64,000 bases of DNA from Phascolarctos cinereus (Eukaryota > Chordata > Mammalia > Diprotodontia > Phascolarctidae): NCBI RefSeq assembly GCF_002099425.1, contig NW_018343953.1, positions 5,902,001 to 5,966,000 of the forward strand, in the 5' to 3' direction. The notes beneath the pieces are model-generated. The model was not told where the DNA came from. It searched no databases and saw only the letters and a list, made by a program, of their open reading frames with translations. The translations under genes and the position numbers were made by a program. This document shows positions 33,166 through 44,215 of this stretch, one piece after another (the first letter of the stretch is position 1; each line of letters starts with the position of its first letter).

Positions 33166-33251
33166 AGTTTCTACTATAATTCCCCCAAGATTTTTAGCTT
33201 TACCATCATTGCCCTGGATGTGAAGTTTTGTGGGTCAAGTTGGGTCCAAAA
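33166..33251 (-). repeat. 86-bp inverted copy, arm 2 (probable source)
   Basis: Inverted, nearly identical partner of 32271-32356, 809 bp away. The flanking sequence is not a recognised repeat, which fits a source locus. Confidence 0.88.
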
Positions 33252-33639
33252 GCTCATTCCTTGCCTAGGGGCATTTATGAAGAAAGCTCTTTTTAAACCT
33301 TAAAGTGCTAAAGATACAAAAAGGCTATTCTCTCACAAAAGTCACACACAAATTTGTATCATGATGGGGTGGTCTTGGTGATCCAAAGGATCATTCCCTG
33401 GTGCTCACATTTTCTTCTTTTCCTCTTCATGATCCCCCCTACCCCCATTGTGATCTCTGTCTTCCAGCTTCCTAATGAGCATGTCTCATACCCACTGCTT
33501 AAAGGCAAAGGAGGCTTGTCAAGGGTATTGAGTCTCTTTTACCTGCCCTTTCCTTTTTTCCACTTCCTTGCAGGTAAGCTCCCAGTCTTTTATCTAATTA
33601 CCCACAACTTCCTATATATTCAAATCTAACTATTAGGGC

Positions 33640-34190
33640 TCACCTGCCTCACCACAGTTCCTGCTCTCAAGGAGCTCCTAGTATAATGGAGGAAGTGATA
33701 TGCAAACAGCTATGTACAAGATATGTACAGCATAAATTGGGAAAATTCTAGAGGGAAGACCCTAAGATTAAGGAGGACTGTGAAAAGCTTCTTGTGGAAT
33801 GTGGGACTTTCTAGCTGAGACTTGAAAGAAGCCAAGGAAGCTAGGAGATAAAGATGAGGAAGGAAAAAGTTCCAGACCAAAGGGGACAGCCAGTAAAAAT
33901 ACTTGGTGTTGTGAGACAGTAATGTAAAGAAGAATAAGGAGGCTAGTGTTACTGGATCACAAGGGTGTGTGAAAGGGAATAAGGTGTGAGGAAGACTGGA
34001 GAAGAGACTAGCTCAGTAAAATCCTGTTAACAGGAGGAAAGGGACAGGTTTTGAAGGAGTTTGAAAGCTGAACACAGGATTTTATTTTTGATCTTAGGTA
34101 GTAAGGAATCAGTGGAATTTATTAAATGGCAGGATGATGTGGTCACATGTGACTTGACAAGACAATTTGACAACTGAGTGGAGCATGATA
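33640..34190 (-). repeat. L2 LINE, antisense
   Basis: 'cctgctctcaaggagctcct', 'gatatgcaaacagctatgta', 'gggacagccagtaaaaatac', 'tttgatcttaggtagtaagg' in antisense L2 order. Confidence 0.85.
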
Positions 34191-34194
34191 TTCT

Positions 34195-34320
34195 GTGAGT
34201 TAGTTATCCCCATTTACAAATTTAAAAAACTGAGACTCAGGGGTGCAGATACAATAAGTCTCTGAGACTTCAGGATAAACTCTAGCCACTGTGTTCCTTA
34301 GCATACTACACTAATTTCGT
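34195..34320 (-). repeat. MIR SINE fragment
   Basis: 'ctgagactcaggggtgcaga' and 'ctagccactgtgttccttag' are antisense MIR. Confidence 0.5.
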
Positions 34321-34884
34321 GTAAAGGTAATGTCAATATATATAAAAAGAAGGGTGAGATTAGGGGAAAGGAGCAATTAGCTAGGTCCTTCACAGATGAT
34401 TATAGACAAAGTTATTTGTTTTTTAATTTTGGTTTGTCTGTTTGTTTGCCTGAATTGTCCAGGCAAGGCTGTATTTCAGCAGAGCTGACTTTAATTGATG
34501 CTTGGAATTCTGGCCAACTCAGTGTAGCTACTCATCCATCTTCAGATTGTTTGTACTTGTTAGAATGAACTCTTACGGTTTAGATGGGAAATACTTTAAA
34601 ACTGTGAAAGAAAAAAATCATTTTTTATGTTTCTTGATCATTCAATTCCACCCCCCACCCCCAAAAAGGAAACAATACCCTTTGTGCTTGGGATATTTCA
34701 GGCAAAAAAATTTTGGTGTTTTCCTAAGATATCTACATATGTCTTCAAGTTTAGGCCAACTGACTGTAGGTTTATGGTCAGAAGACCAGAGAGCTCAGGC
34801 TTCTGGAGAAGCTCCTTACCTAGGAGTTGGCCTCAGGTGATGGCTTTTTTTGGCCACACAACTCCTGTAGATGACCAGAAGTGA

Positions 34885-34965
34885 AATGGATCAAGTGCCA
34901 GACTTGAAGTCAAGAAAACCACAGTTCAAATCTTGCCTCTGGTACTTATTAGCTATGTGAAGGGG
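34885..34965 (+). repeat. MIR SINE 5' fragment
   Basis: 'cagttcaaatcttgcctctg' then 'gtacttattagctatgtgaa'. Confidence 0.65.
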
Positions 34966-35340
34966 GAGAGGAGTGCCCTGCTAATACAGAAGTGGCAAAA
35001 AGCAGTCCATGGCATAAGAAGGATCTTCTTAATCTTCTGCTCAAGAGTTTGTTAAAGACTTTGCAATGTCTTCCTTATCTTGAAGCATGGATTTTCTGTA
35101 GTTGTTCCCTTTCCCACTGATGTCTCATTCTGTGGCTAACTGTTCCTAATTGTCCTTAATAGTTAAATATTACTTTATTTTGCTTGATTTCCCCTTGATC
35201 GATTTTGTGATTTTTGTCTATGCATCCCACAATGAGCCCCTACATTGAATACAAGTACTGAAGCAGTTCCCAAATAGATGAAGACATCTGTTACTCTAAC
35301 ATTCATCTCCTTTTTGCTTACATAGAAGACACCCAAGGCA
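34966..35340. other. No gene or clear repeat recognised
   Basis: T-rich sequence without a family signature. Confidence 0.3.
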
Positions 35341-35790
35341 AGGCCCTGTCTCACCTGGACTACTGTAGTAGCCTCTTAATTTGTCTCCCCAGTCTAGTTT
35401 TGTAGTCTCCAGGCTAGCCTCCAAGCCTACCAGCATAATCTTCCTAAGGCACAGGTCTGATCATGTCACTTCCCTTCTGAAAAAACTTCAGTGGTTCTCC
35501 ATTGTTTCTAGAATTAAATGCAAATTCCTTAGTTTGACTTTTGAGGCTTCCACAACTCATGTCCAACCTACCTTACCAGCTATGATAAGACTAATATCTA
35601 TCAATATTCCCCCACAACATGGCTTAGGCCCATGCCTCCATTCTCCCCCAAATAACAGAGATTCGTTTTCCCTAAAAGCAGACAAAGTTATTTCCAGAAC
35701 CTTATTGATTTCTACTTCCAGGCTACCTAAGGGCATAAAAAGTTCCAAAACACAGTTCCAAAGTGTAGGCTTTTAGAACTTAGTGAATGT
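35341..35790 (+). repeat. L2 LINE, sense
   Basis: 'cacctggactactgtagtag', 'ttcctaaggcacaggtctga', 'agtggttctccattgtttct'. The 131-codon frame here is a chance frame in L2. Confidence 0.82.
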
Positions 35791-35824
35791 CCAAGAGTGC
35801 TAGAGTCACCATGTTGTGGCTGTT

Positions 35825-36060
35825 GTGGTTCTTGTTATTGTTGTTCAATCATTTTTTCAGTTATGTCCAACATTTCATGATGCCATTTGGGTTTTCTTGG
35901 TAAAGATACTTTACTGGGTTACCGTTTCCTTCTCCAGCTCATTTTACAGTTCAGGAACTGAGACAAACAGGGTTAAGTGACTTGCTCAGGGTCACACAAC
36001 TAGTAAGTGTCTGAGGGCAGATTTGAACTCAAGAAGACGAGTCTTCCTGACTCCAAGCCC
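35825..36060 (-). repeat. Mar1-type SINE
   Basis: Antisense: 'gttattgttgttcaatcatt', 'tttccttctccagctcattt', 'gtgacttgctcagggtcaca', 'gtcttcctgactccaagccc'. Confidence 0.9.
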
Positions 36061-36179
36061 AGATGTGTTTCCACAAGGAGGCAAGGTAGGCCAAGTTTAC
36101 CAGAGCTAAAGCTAATTACTGCTGTATCCTTCTTTCATAGGCTTGTTATGTTAGGGCAAAGTGAACTTCCTTTTTAAAA

Positions 36180-37060
36180 ACTATCTGACTTATGATCAAC
36201 ACATTTTGTCCACAAATCAAACCTAAACTAACAGGACGTTGATGTTAGGCCTTCTCCTAATATTGGGTGAAATCAGTCAGTAGGATGAACAAGATGGCTA
36301 GCATCTTGATTGAATGTGTACTTTTGTGTGTGCGTGTGTGTGTGTGTGTGTGTGTAGAAGCATGCTGCAAATCCAGAGTTTGGGGTGATTGAATGGCATT
36401 CCTTAGTGGTGCCTGGTTGCCACAGCCCTCTGGTTGTATGTGGGGAGACTTCTCAATGTAACTCCCACTGACTCTGGGCACTTCAGTGGGTGCTGGAAGA
36501 GGCTAATGAAGTGTATAGAAAGCATCAGGTCCATCATTCTCTGGTTGTCGATGACCAGTCTACAAAAGTTGAACTGCCAATCTAACAAAGCTGAAAGTTA
36601 ACTGGCCTAGCACATTCATCAAGTAGAGACAGAGCTCTTGTCTTTTAAGTACCATGCAGCTAATGGAGCTGTTGATAACATAAAGGAAAGAAACACTGCT
36701 GAAGGGTGCCGGAACCAACAGTCAACAGCTGGGAACCCATTGACCTTGGGAAGGAAGGAAGCTCTCTGACCCAGAGGTTGTGCTGAGTCCTGCTAAAATC
36801 ATACCCATGCATCCCTGAAGCATCTATTTAATTGTTTTCATTCTGGATTTCACATAGATATAGCCTTAGTCATTTCTAAAAAAAAATCTATTGATTACTA
36901 GCATTTATCTTTGGATAAATACTGCAAATTGTAGAGAATCTCATATCATCTGACAGCCAGCCCTGTACATTTCTTGTGGGATTAAAACTCCTTCCCTGGT
37001 CTTGAGATAAATAACCAAGGTACTGTGAGAAGTAAAGAATGGTGCTTTCTAGACCTATTT
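36180..37060. other. Unassigned 0.9-kb stretch with a (TG)n tract
   Basis: No gene seen. It contains a (TG)n run at about 36325-36356, 'gagataaataaccaaggtac' near 37004, and segments that look unlike the L2, L1 and CR1 text around it. It could be an old LTR or DNA element; I could not settle this. Confidence 0.3.
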
Positions 37061-37119
37061 GGTCTGCTGCACTCTCTGATCTGACATGACAAAAGAGTAC
37101 AATAAGTATATAGATTTAT

Positions 37120-37265
37120 AAAATATTAGGACTGAGAGGTACCTGGTAGAATACATAATCTAACACCTTCATTTTAGAAATGAAGAAATAGTCTCAGAAT
37201 GGGGAAGGCACTTACCGAAGGTAATTTTAGCAAGTTAGTAGCAAAGTAAGAGGTGTGGATGGGTG
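37120..37265 (-). repeat. MIR-like SINE remnant
   Basis: 'cttcattttagaaatgaaga' and 'cgaaggtaattttagcaagt' are worn antisense MIR. Confidence 0.5.
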
Positions 37266-37347
37266 TGTTTCTCTTTGGGTTATTGGTATGTACGGGTGTG
37301 TGCCTGTGGGCAAAATGCATAAGCATAATGTATACAGGGGTTTAGAT

Positions 37348-37349
37348 GG

Positions 37350-37385
<36 letters not shown>
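37348..37385. repeat. (CA)n microsatellite
   Basis: Continuous CA units, flanked by further AC- and TG-rich sequence to about 37445. Confidence 0.93.
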
Positions 37386-37388
<3 letters not shown>

Positions 37389-37504
37389 AGACATGAGCAC
37401 AAACACATACCTATGTATACATATATAGATATGCGTATGTGTGTGTTTGAATGGTCATCACAGGTGCATGTGTTAACATGAGTATGTTTATGTAGGCATA
37501 CATG

Positions 37505-38400
37505 GTCAGTTAGTCAACTAGCATTTATTAAATGCCTACTTGATACCAGCTACAGTGTTGAGAATATAAAGAAAAGTAAAAGATAATCCCTGCTTTTATG
37601 GTGCTCACAGTATAGTAAGGGAGATAACATGCAAACAACTATATACAAATAAGATGTATACAGGATAAGTTGGAGATAATGGAGGGAAGGCATGAACATT
37701 AAGAGGCATCAGGAAAGGCTTGTCATAGTTGAGGCTTTAGTTGGAACTTAAAGGAAGCTAGGAGAGCCAAGATGAGGAAGGAAAGTATTCCAGGCATGGG
37801 GACAGCCAGTGAAAGTGCCTTGGAGCCTGGGCATAGAGTGTGCCATATAAGCAAGGAGGCCAGTGTCACTGGATCACAAAATACCTGTAGGGAAGGAGGA
37901 TATAAGACCTGAAAGGTAGGAGAGGGCCAAGTGTTTAAGGGTTCTGAATGCCAAATAGTACATTTTATATTTGATCCTGGAGGTGATAGGATCATTGGAG
38001 TTTATAACTTGGTTAGATGTGAACAGAGGATGGACTGAAGTGGGTAGAGACTTGAGGCAGGGATACCAACCAGCAGGCTTTTGTAGTAATCTGGGTGTGA
38101 GACTATGAAGCCTGCACTGATGTTGTAGTGGTATGAAAGGAGAGAAGGGGGTGGATAAGAAAAATGTTACAAATGTAAAATAGATAGGACCTGACAACAG
38201 ATTAGATGTAAGGAACGAGAGAGTGAGAGGTCCAGGATGGCACCTAGGATGTGAGCCTGCTTGCCTGGGAGGATGGTGAAAGGGATGTTTTAAAGAGGAA
38301 AGAATTTTCGAGGAAAGATAATGAATTCAGTTTGGGACATATTAACTTTAAGATGCCTTGTGGGACATACAATTTGATTTGGCTAATAGGCAGCTTTAGC
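37505..38400 (-). repeat. L2 LINE, antisense
   Basis: 'ctagcatttattaaatgcct', 'gataacatgcaaacaactat', 'ccaggcatggggacagccag', 'tatttgatcctggaggtgat', 'ttaactttaagatgccttgt'. Confidence 0.87.
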
Positions 38401-38429
38401 TGTGAGTCTGCTGCATCCTGGGCCATTGC

Positions 38430-38570
38430 TAGTCATCCAGACTTTTGTCTTGCCACTGGACTTGGATGACTCTGGAAGAGTGAGGCTGATGACTTTGTGC
38501 AACTCTGCCTCACTTCAATTCAATTCTTGTGCAAATCAAGATCTCCCTCTGTGATGTCATAGATCTTTTT
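38430..38570 (+). repeat. Unnamed retroelement tail (RTE-like family), copy 1
   Basis: 'ccactggacttggatgactc' and 'gaagagtgaggctgatgact' recur in diverged form at 61.6 kb and, antisense, at 54.5-55.1 kb. Complete copies of this family seem to end in a GAAGGACA-AACAAC-type tail, which suggests RTE mobilisation (inference). Confidence 0.55.
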
Positions 38571-38639
38571 AGAAAATAAAAGATAAACAACAGCAATAAT
38601 TGCTAACCATGCCTCTCCTCCTCTCCATCCCCACCCTTT

Positions 38640-38772
38640 GATCCCAAGACTAACTTGTATGTATTTTGTACACGTTGGCTAGATACTTATATAAGTATAT
38701 TCTATTTCTGTGTTACAATGTAAACTCCTTGAAGACAGATTTCACTTTTGTCTCTGTATTAAAGTACTTAAG
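38640..38772 (+). repeat. L2 LINE 3' end fragment
   Basis: 'acaatgtaaactccttgaag' and 'tctctgtattaaagtactta'. Confidence 0.65.
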
Positions 38773-39185
38773 AGGCAGCCATGGCACAGTGGATAAAGAG
38801 CTGGCTTAGGGAATTAGATGGGGTCATGTGTGAGTCTCTGATACAAACTGGTTGTATGCCCTGTGAAAATCACTTAACCTCTCAGTGATCTAGGCAAAGA
38901 CTAAGACTATCAGCTGTAGAGAAAGTAACGATCAGGGCAGCTAAGTGGTGCAGTGGATAGAGCACCGGTCCTGGATTCAGGAGGTCCTAAATTCAAATCC
39001 AGCCTCAGGCACATAACTAACTGTTACCCTGGGCAAGACATTTAATCCCATTGCTTAACAAAAACAAAAACAGAAAGTAATAACCTATGTTGGTGAGTTC
39101 CCTATATCAGTGAAATCATAGATACATTCTCAGTACTTATCCCTATTCTCAGTACTTAGCACAGTGAGTATATTTGGTAAGCAGC
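38773..39185 (+). repeat. Ther/MIR-like SINE split by a younger SINE
   Basis: Head 'ggcagccatggcacagtgga', CORE 'aatcacttaacctctcagtg', tail 'gttccctatatcagtgaaat'. The younger SINE sits at 38937-39066. Confidence 0.7.
38937..39066 (+). repeat. A-tailed marsupial CORE-SINE, nested
   Basis: 'gggcagctaagtggtgcagt' to an AACAAAAACAAAAA tail. Flanking 'agaaagtaa' on both sides is the target-site duplication. Confidence 0.9.
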
Positions 39186-39189
39186 TAGT

Positions 39190-39480
39190 TAGCAAGATGG
39201 TTAGAGCTCTACACTTAGAGTCAAGAAGGCATGAGATCAAATCCAGCCTCAATTTTTTATTAGTTGTGTGACTTTGAGAAAGTCACTTAACCTCAGTCTA
39301 CTTCAGTTTCCTTATCTGTAAAATGGGGATAGGGTAGCTAGGTGGCACTGTGAATAGAGCATTGGGCTTGAAGTCAGGAAGATTCACCTGCAAACTGATG
39401 TTTGCAGAAGCCCAAGATCACATATGCAACAGGTATCAGAGTCAAAATTTGAATCTAGGTCCTCTGACTTCAAATCCATT
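39190..39480. repeat. MIR SINE with adjoining SINE remnants
   Basis: Sense MIR to about 39328 ('cttatctgtaaaatggggat'), then a SINE head 'gggtagctaggtggcactgt' at 39331, then antisense MIR text to 39480 ('tttgaatctaggtcctctga'). Confidence 0.7.
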
Positions 39481-39664
39481 TTGACTGAGGAATTAAAAGT
39501 GGGAACAGGGTAGATGAATGACAAGTTGGGAAGACATCATTGGATAATGTTACCCACTTCACAAGTTTGTTTAGGAAGGTTTTAGTAGAAATTTGAATTT
39601 CCTGGACTACCTGTTTCTATCAAGGATTCTGAACAGTTTGTGTGTGTGTATGTGTGTGTGATGG

Positions 39665-39885
39665 AACTCCTTGGCAGTCTGGTGAAACTTATGGACTACT
39701 TCTCTAAATAATGTTTTCAGTTGCATTAAATAAAATACATAAGATTACAAAGGAAACCAATTATATTGAAATGCAATTATCTATCTATATTATTTATATC
39801 ATATCTACATATATGTTTATATGTGTGCATGTATATATATAATTTATGTTTATGGACCCCAGGTTAAGAATTCCTATAGATGAAT
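39665..39885. mobile_element. hAT-like DNA transposon fragment
   Basis: 'aataaaatacataagattac', 'aaaggaaaccaattatattg' and the end 'ggaccccaggttaagaattc'. The same family is at 48.3 kb, and its other end at 45.25 kb. Confidence 0.6.
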
Positions 39886-39957
39886 CATTTCAAAACTGAT
39901 CACTGTTGATTTGACTACATTGAATAGCATGGTTTCTTATAAGGACAGTTCTTATAT

Positions 39958-40285
39958 AGTTATTCCTTCCACATCGAGGGGGTTAGGGGTTCAGTGCCTG
40001 TGATCTGGAAAATCCATGTAAAATGTTTTGACCCCCCCTTAATGCCAGAGAAGAAGTCTGAATTATTATGGTATTAAAAGACAAAATATGTTGATATTAT
40101 ATAATACTATACATATATTTTGTGCATTTCTGAGTTTCTAAACTTTTTCTGTGTTACCTCCTGGCCTTCATGTATAATCTGTGGCTTCCACAAAACTCCA
40201 AAAAAAAATTCCTGTTTAATTTCTTATGCCAACCCATGATATATCCAAACCATAATGGAGAAAGTTGTAATGTGGAAGAGATAAC
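39958..40285. mobile_element. MITE-like palindromic-ended element
   Basis: A 0.33-kb unit opens with AGTTATTCCTTCCACAT and closes with its near reverse complement ATGTGGAAGAGATAAC. There is no coding capacity. It resembles a short non-autonomous cut-and-paste element; I cannot assign the superfamily. Confidence 0.6.
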
Positions 40286-40289
40286 CATA

Positions 40290-40860
40290 TTTCTTTCACT
40301 TGTGTAAATGGAAAATATGTCTGAACCCTTAGAGCTAAAAAAGTCTTCTAAATGCTTTGATCTATGAGAACTTTGAAAGCCATCAGTTTATTTTTCATTT
40401 TAATGAACCAAAGAGGACATCCCAAGGAATGGGTGCCTTTTGTCAGATCTTTGTTAGGTTGTCACTATTAGTACAAGGCAAACAAATACTGTGGAGATAT
40501 CCTGTGATCTCAAGGGATGATTCACTCACTTGGATCAGATCATTTTGGGGGGTGTGAAGTAGATAGGGTGTAGCTAAAAGCCCTAAAAGCTTTAAAACTA
40601 GTTTTGTGCTAGGAATCCAGAGTTATTATTATTATTTTTAAAGGTACAAGTTCCTTCTATAATTAACTCTTCCTGGCCCAGAGCTGCTCCATCTGCTTTT
40701 CTAGAATGAGAACAGCAGATGATACCAGGGTCCCAGATTTAAGGCATGCCAAATAAGGTCACAGCTTGTCAGTTGAAAAATTAGTACTACTACTACCAGT
40801 GATGATACTGCTGATCATGAGATGATGATAAAAAGAAGAAAGTTATTTTTCATAGCACTT
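40290..40860. other. No gene or clear repeat recognised
   Basis: One 66-codon frame (40357-40557, plus strand) has no recognisable domain, signal or splice site. Confidence 0.3.
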
Positions 40861-40867
40861 TAAAGAT

Positions 40868-41099
40868 AGGCAAGGTAGTGTAATGAATAGAGAGCTGATT
40901 TGAAAGTCATGAACACCCAGGTCAAGTCTTGAGACAGACACATACTAGCTGTATAACCCCAGGCATTCATTTAACCTTTCAAAGCACTATCAGGTAACTC
41001 TCCAAGATTTGATTGTAAATCTTAGAGAAAATTTGGTCATTTGCATTGGTAGAAGAAGTTTCCTCATATGGAAATTTCCTGTATCAATGAAATCATAGG

Positions 41100-41100
<1 letters not shown>
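40868..41100 (+). repeat. Ther/MIR-like SINE
   Basis: 'gtagtgtaatgaatagagag', 'cattcatttaacctttcaaa', 'tcctgtatcaatgaaatcat' in the order seen at 38.8-39.1 kb. Confidence 0.7.

Positions 41101-41101
<1 letters not shown>

Positions 41102-41134
<33 letters not shown>
41102..41134. repeat. (CA)n microsatellite at a SINE tail
   Basis: About 16 CA units directly after the SINE. Confidence 0.93.
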
Positions 41135-41137
<3 letters not shown>

Positions 41138-41189
41138 TAAATCTTCAAATAAAATCTTACAAAACAACTTTAATGATTGCAGAGTGTTC

Positions 41190-41335
41190 TCCACACTACA
41201 AAGTCAGTATGGCAAAAAGTGTCATTCACATTTTACAGATGAGGAAACTGAGGCCCACAGAGGTGAAGCAATTTGTCCAAAATCAGAGACCTAGAAAATG
41301 TCAGAGCCCAGACTCAAAGAAAGATGGAAAAGCAT
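41190..41335 (-). repeat. MIR SINE
   Basis: Antisense: 'cattttacagatgaggaaac', 'gaggcccacagaggtgaagc'. Confidence 0.75.
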
Positions 41336-41404
41336 ATCTTTGTATTTAAAGGCAGTTCTAGTGCCTGATAATGACAATCTCATGAGGATTAACTAATGTT
41401 GACA

Positions 41405-41640
41405 AAATGGATCATAGGATCTTAGAATTCAATGCTTGCATATGCTATGGAGATAATCTAATCACATTCATTTTACAGATATGGAATATGAGGGCAGAAA
41501 GGGAAAATTACTTACCTAAATTGGCACAGCTAGTAAAAAACAGAGCTAGAATTTGGACCCACGTCTTCTCACTCCAAGACTGTTATTTTATGCTACTTAC
41601 CAATGTTTATTCCAGATTAAGTGTTGGGAGTAGGGATAAT
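41405..41640 (-). repeat. MIR SINE
   Basis: Antisense: 'tcattttacagatatggaat', 'agctagaatttggacccacg', 'tcttctcactccaagactgt'. Confidence 0.75.
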
Positions 41641-41754
41641 ATTTTACCCGAGCTCCAAGCATGGTGAGTTTGACGCAGACATTGCTGTGTGACATTTAAG
41701 CCACAAGAACACTACATAATGGTGATGTCTGTCTCTCAATATTTCCTGGTTCTA

Positions 41755-42160
41755 TTGTAGAGAGTAAAAACAATATTGTAAGGATGATCAACTGTGAAAG
41801 ACTTAGCTACTCTGATAAAGACAGTCATCCATGACAATTCCAAAGGATCCATGATGAAAAATGCTATTCACTTCCAGGAAGAGAACTGATGAACTCTGAA
41901 GGCAGATTGAAGTATGCTGGGGTTTTTTTTACCTTATTTTTCTTGTTTTGTTATATTTGTGCTTTCTTTTGCAATATGGCTAATATGGAAATACATTTTG
42001 CATGACTTCACATGTATAATTGATATCAAATTGCTTGTCTTCTTAAAGAGGAAGGGAAAAAATCAGAATCCAATTTAAAAAAAAAAGATTGTTAAAAATT
42101 TCACATGTAATTGGGAAAGAATTAATGGAATAAATAACATAATAATTAAAAAAACACTTC
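41755..42160 (+). repeat. L1 LINE 3' end
   Basis: 'aaacaatattgtaaggatga', 'ccaaaggatccatgatgaaa', 'atttcacatgtaattgggaa' match the L1 3' ends at 4.3 and 31.4 kb. Confidence 0.82.
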
Positions 42161-42301
42161 CTGGTTCTCCAGAAAGAATCCATCTGGCAAACTGAGGAAG
42201 AGAGAAGAGACTTGCCTTTCAGCAAGTTCTAGCCACCTTAGAGCCCCTTTAAGGTCAATGGTTCCCATTGCTTTCCCCTCTTATCTCACAGTGTTTATAG
42301 T

Positions 42302-42646
42302 TGTTGAGGGCCAGAGCTGAAGAATCTAATATGGGATAAGAAATTTAGGTTAGAGCTTAACTCTTTCCTTTTCCTACCCATAAAGGCATAATTATTCAGA
42401 ATATTTGGTTCACCAATTTCCCGTGCCTGGAAGGGGTTAGAATACTCTGCCCCTTGAACCTTGATGGCAAGCAGGTGTGAATAATTAAGGATATGCATAA
42501 GGGCTGGGATTGGTCACGTAAGAATGATGGGAACACCTCGGGGATGATTGTTAGCTTTCACTATATAACCCAAACCCTCAGAACAATAAATGGCTCAGTC
42601 TTTCGCTGACTCGCTTTACTGCGGACTCCTCCATTTGATGTAACAC
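42302..42646 (+). mobile_element. Solo ERV LTR (fossil), sense
   Basis: A unit of about 0.35 kb opens TGTTGAGGGC and closes GATGTAACA, so its ends are a short TGTT/AACA inverted pair. It carries a TATA motif (ctatataa, 42561-42568) and an AATAAA signal at 42585-42590, followed by a short R/U5 region. This compact order is typical of class I (gammaretrovirus-like) LTRs. No internal region was recognised on either side. The 3' limit is uncertain by some 40 bp. Confidence 0.62.
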
Positions 42647-42689
42647 TTAGTAGCAGGCGACAGTAGTCAGTTACACTATTTGAAGCTTC

Positions 42690-42955
42690 CAACCGTTGCT
42701 TAGTGTAATGGAAAAAGCAATGGATCTTGTATTAGAAACCTGTATTTGAATCCTTGCTTTTCTGTTTACTATTCATGTGAGTGAGGAAATCCTTACCTCG
42801 GAGCTCAGTTTCCTCATCTGTAAAGTGAAGTCTCTCCTAGCTCAAAAGTTAATAATTCTTTGATTCTAAATCCTTGTAGTAGGGACTGTTCTATTATATG
42901 TACTTGTACTCCTAGTGCAGGGCCATACAAGGTGCTTGATAAATGCCTGTGACTT
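42690..42955 (+). repeat. MIR SINE followed by L2 3' end
   Basis: MIR to about 42870 ('gagctcagtttcctcatctg'), then L2 end 'acaaggtgcttgataaatgc'. Confidence 0.7.
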
Positions 42956-43049
42956 ATAGATTAGACTCTAATCCGTAATCCACATATTAGAGTCTAATAG
43001 ACTAATCTCTAATTATTGGAGTGTTGTCCTCTAGAGCTAAGCAGAGCAA

Positions 43050-43225
43050 GTGACACAACAGAAAGAGTCAGAGTACCTGGGTTCAAGTCCTGTCTCTGAT
43101 GTTTACAACCTGCATGAACTTGGGCAAGCCATTTAATTTCCCTATGCTTCACTTTCTCATTTATAAAGTGAGGAAACTGCATTATATAGTCTCTGATGTC
43201 ACTTTCAGATTTTGTTCTGTGACCT
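43050..43225 (+). repeat. MIR SINE
   Basis: 'gggttcaagtcctgtctctg', 'catgaacttgggcaagccat', 'tctcatttataaagtgagga'. Confidence 0.75.
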
Positions 43226-43619
43226 TAAGTCTAATTTCTTTTCTGCCATAAAGTCCTTTGAATCAACTATAACACCTGTGTTTTCTTATGACATAGAAAA
43301 TAAAAGAAAAACAAGAAGCATCCTATTTTATTTTCAGTCTGTTGTATATGATCATTGTTCTATCCACCTGAAGCAGAGGTTCTATTTCTTTTGATTCTCA
43401 GCTTCTCCCTAATATAACTATAAACCATCCTAAGAAAAGTAAAATCCATTCTGTTTTCCTAATATCTCTAATAGGTTTAGCTCATTCTAAACTTTAGTAC
43501 CCCTCATCTCTCATTAAAGGATAGTGCCAGGCTTTTGTATTCCCTTCCTTTGTATATTGTATTTTGTGTTCTCTAATCTTGCTGTCATCTTCTGTACATA
43601 TCTTAAAAAAAAAAAACTA

Positions 43620-44125
43620 CATCAAAGGACATACGAATGAAGACACTATTTGTATCTGGAGAAAGAACTGATAAATAGAAGTATATAGAAGAATTGTACA
43701 TATATATATATATATATGTATGCACACATTTGTTTTTAATTGTCATCTCAAGGGGCAGCTAGGTGGCACAGTAGATAGAGCACTGGCCCTGGATTCAGGA
43801 GGACTTGAGTTCAAACTCAACTTCAGACCTTGACACTTACTAGCTGTGTGACCCTGGTCAAGTCACTTGACCCCATTGCCTAGCCAAAAAAAAAATGTAG
43901 TCATCTCCAGGGCAGGGATGGGGGGGAGAAAAGAAAAAAAAGGAATAAGAACAAAAGTTAAATGATAACTTTATTATATGTCTAAAAGGAATAGCAAGTT
44001 GTACATAATAGATTTGCAGTTTCACGTACAATCATCTTTTTTATTTTTATTATTCTACTATGTTATGGAAATGCATATTTTATTTCTTAAGTTCAGAATA
44101 AAATAAATCAAATTTTTAAAAATCT
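43620..44125 (+). repeat. L1-like 3' UTR split by a SINE
   Basis: 'gaagacactatttgtatctg' and a (TA)n tract lie to the left; 'gatttgcagtttcacgtaca' and an A-rich end lie to the right. A complete SINE occupies 43753-43893. Confidence 0.6.
43753..43893 (+). repeat. A-tailed marsupial CORE-SINE, nested
   Basis: 'ggggcagctaggtggcacag' to 'cccattgcctagcc' plus poly(A). Flanks share 'gtcatctc' (tgtcatctcaa and agtcatctcca), a short target-site duplication. Confidence 0.9.
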
Positions 44126-44134
44126 ACCTCAATG

Positions 44135-44215
44135 AGTTCCTTATTTATCTACATCAGATGCAATGCATGATGCTTGACACATAATAGGTATTTAATAAAT
44201 GCTTATTGAATGATT
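44135..44215 (+). repeat. L2 LINE 3' end
   Basis: 'gcttgacacataataggtat' then 'ttaataaatgcttattgaat'. Confidence 0.8.

Noticed and set aside
35381-35776. 131-codon plus-strand frame
   Set aside because: It sits in the distal ORF region of a worn sense L2 copy and is not a host gene.
36257-36588. Thr-His-rich minus-strand frame
   Set aside because: The Thr-His run is the (TG)n microsatellite; the rest shows no family signature.
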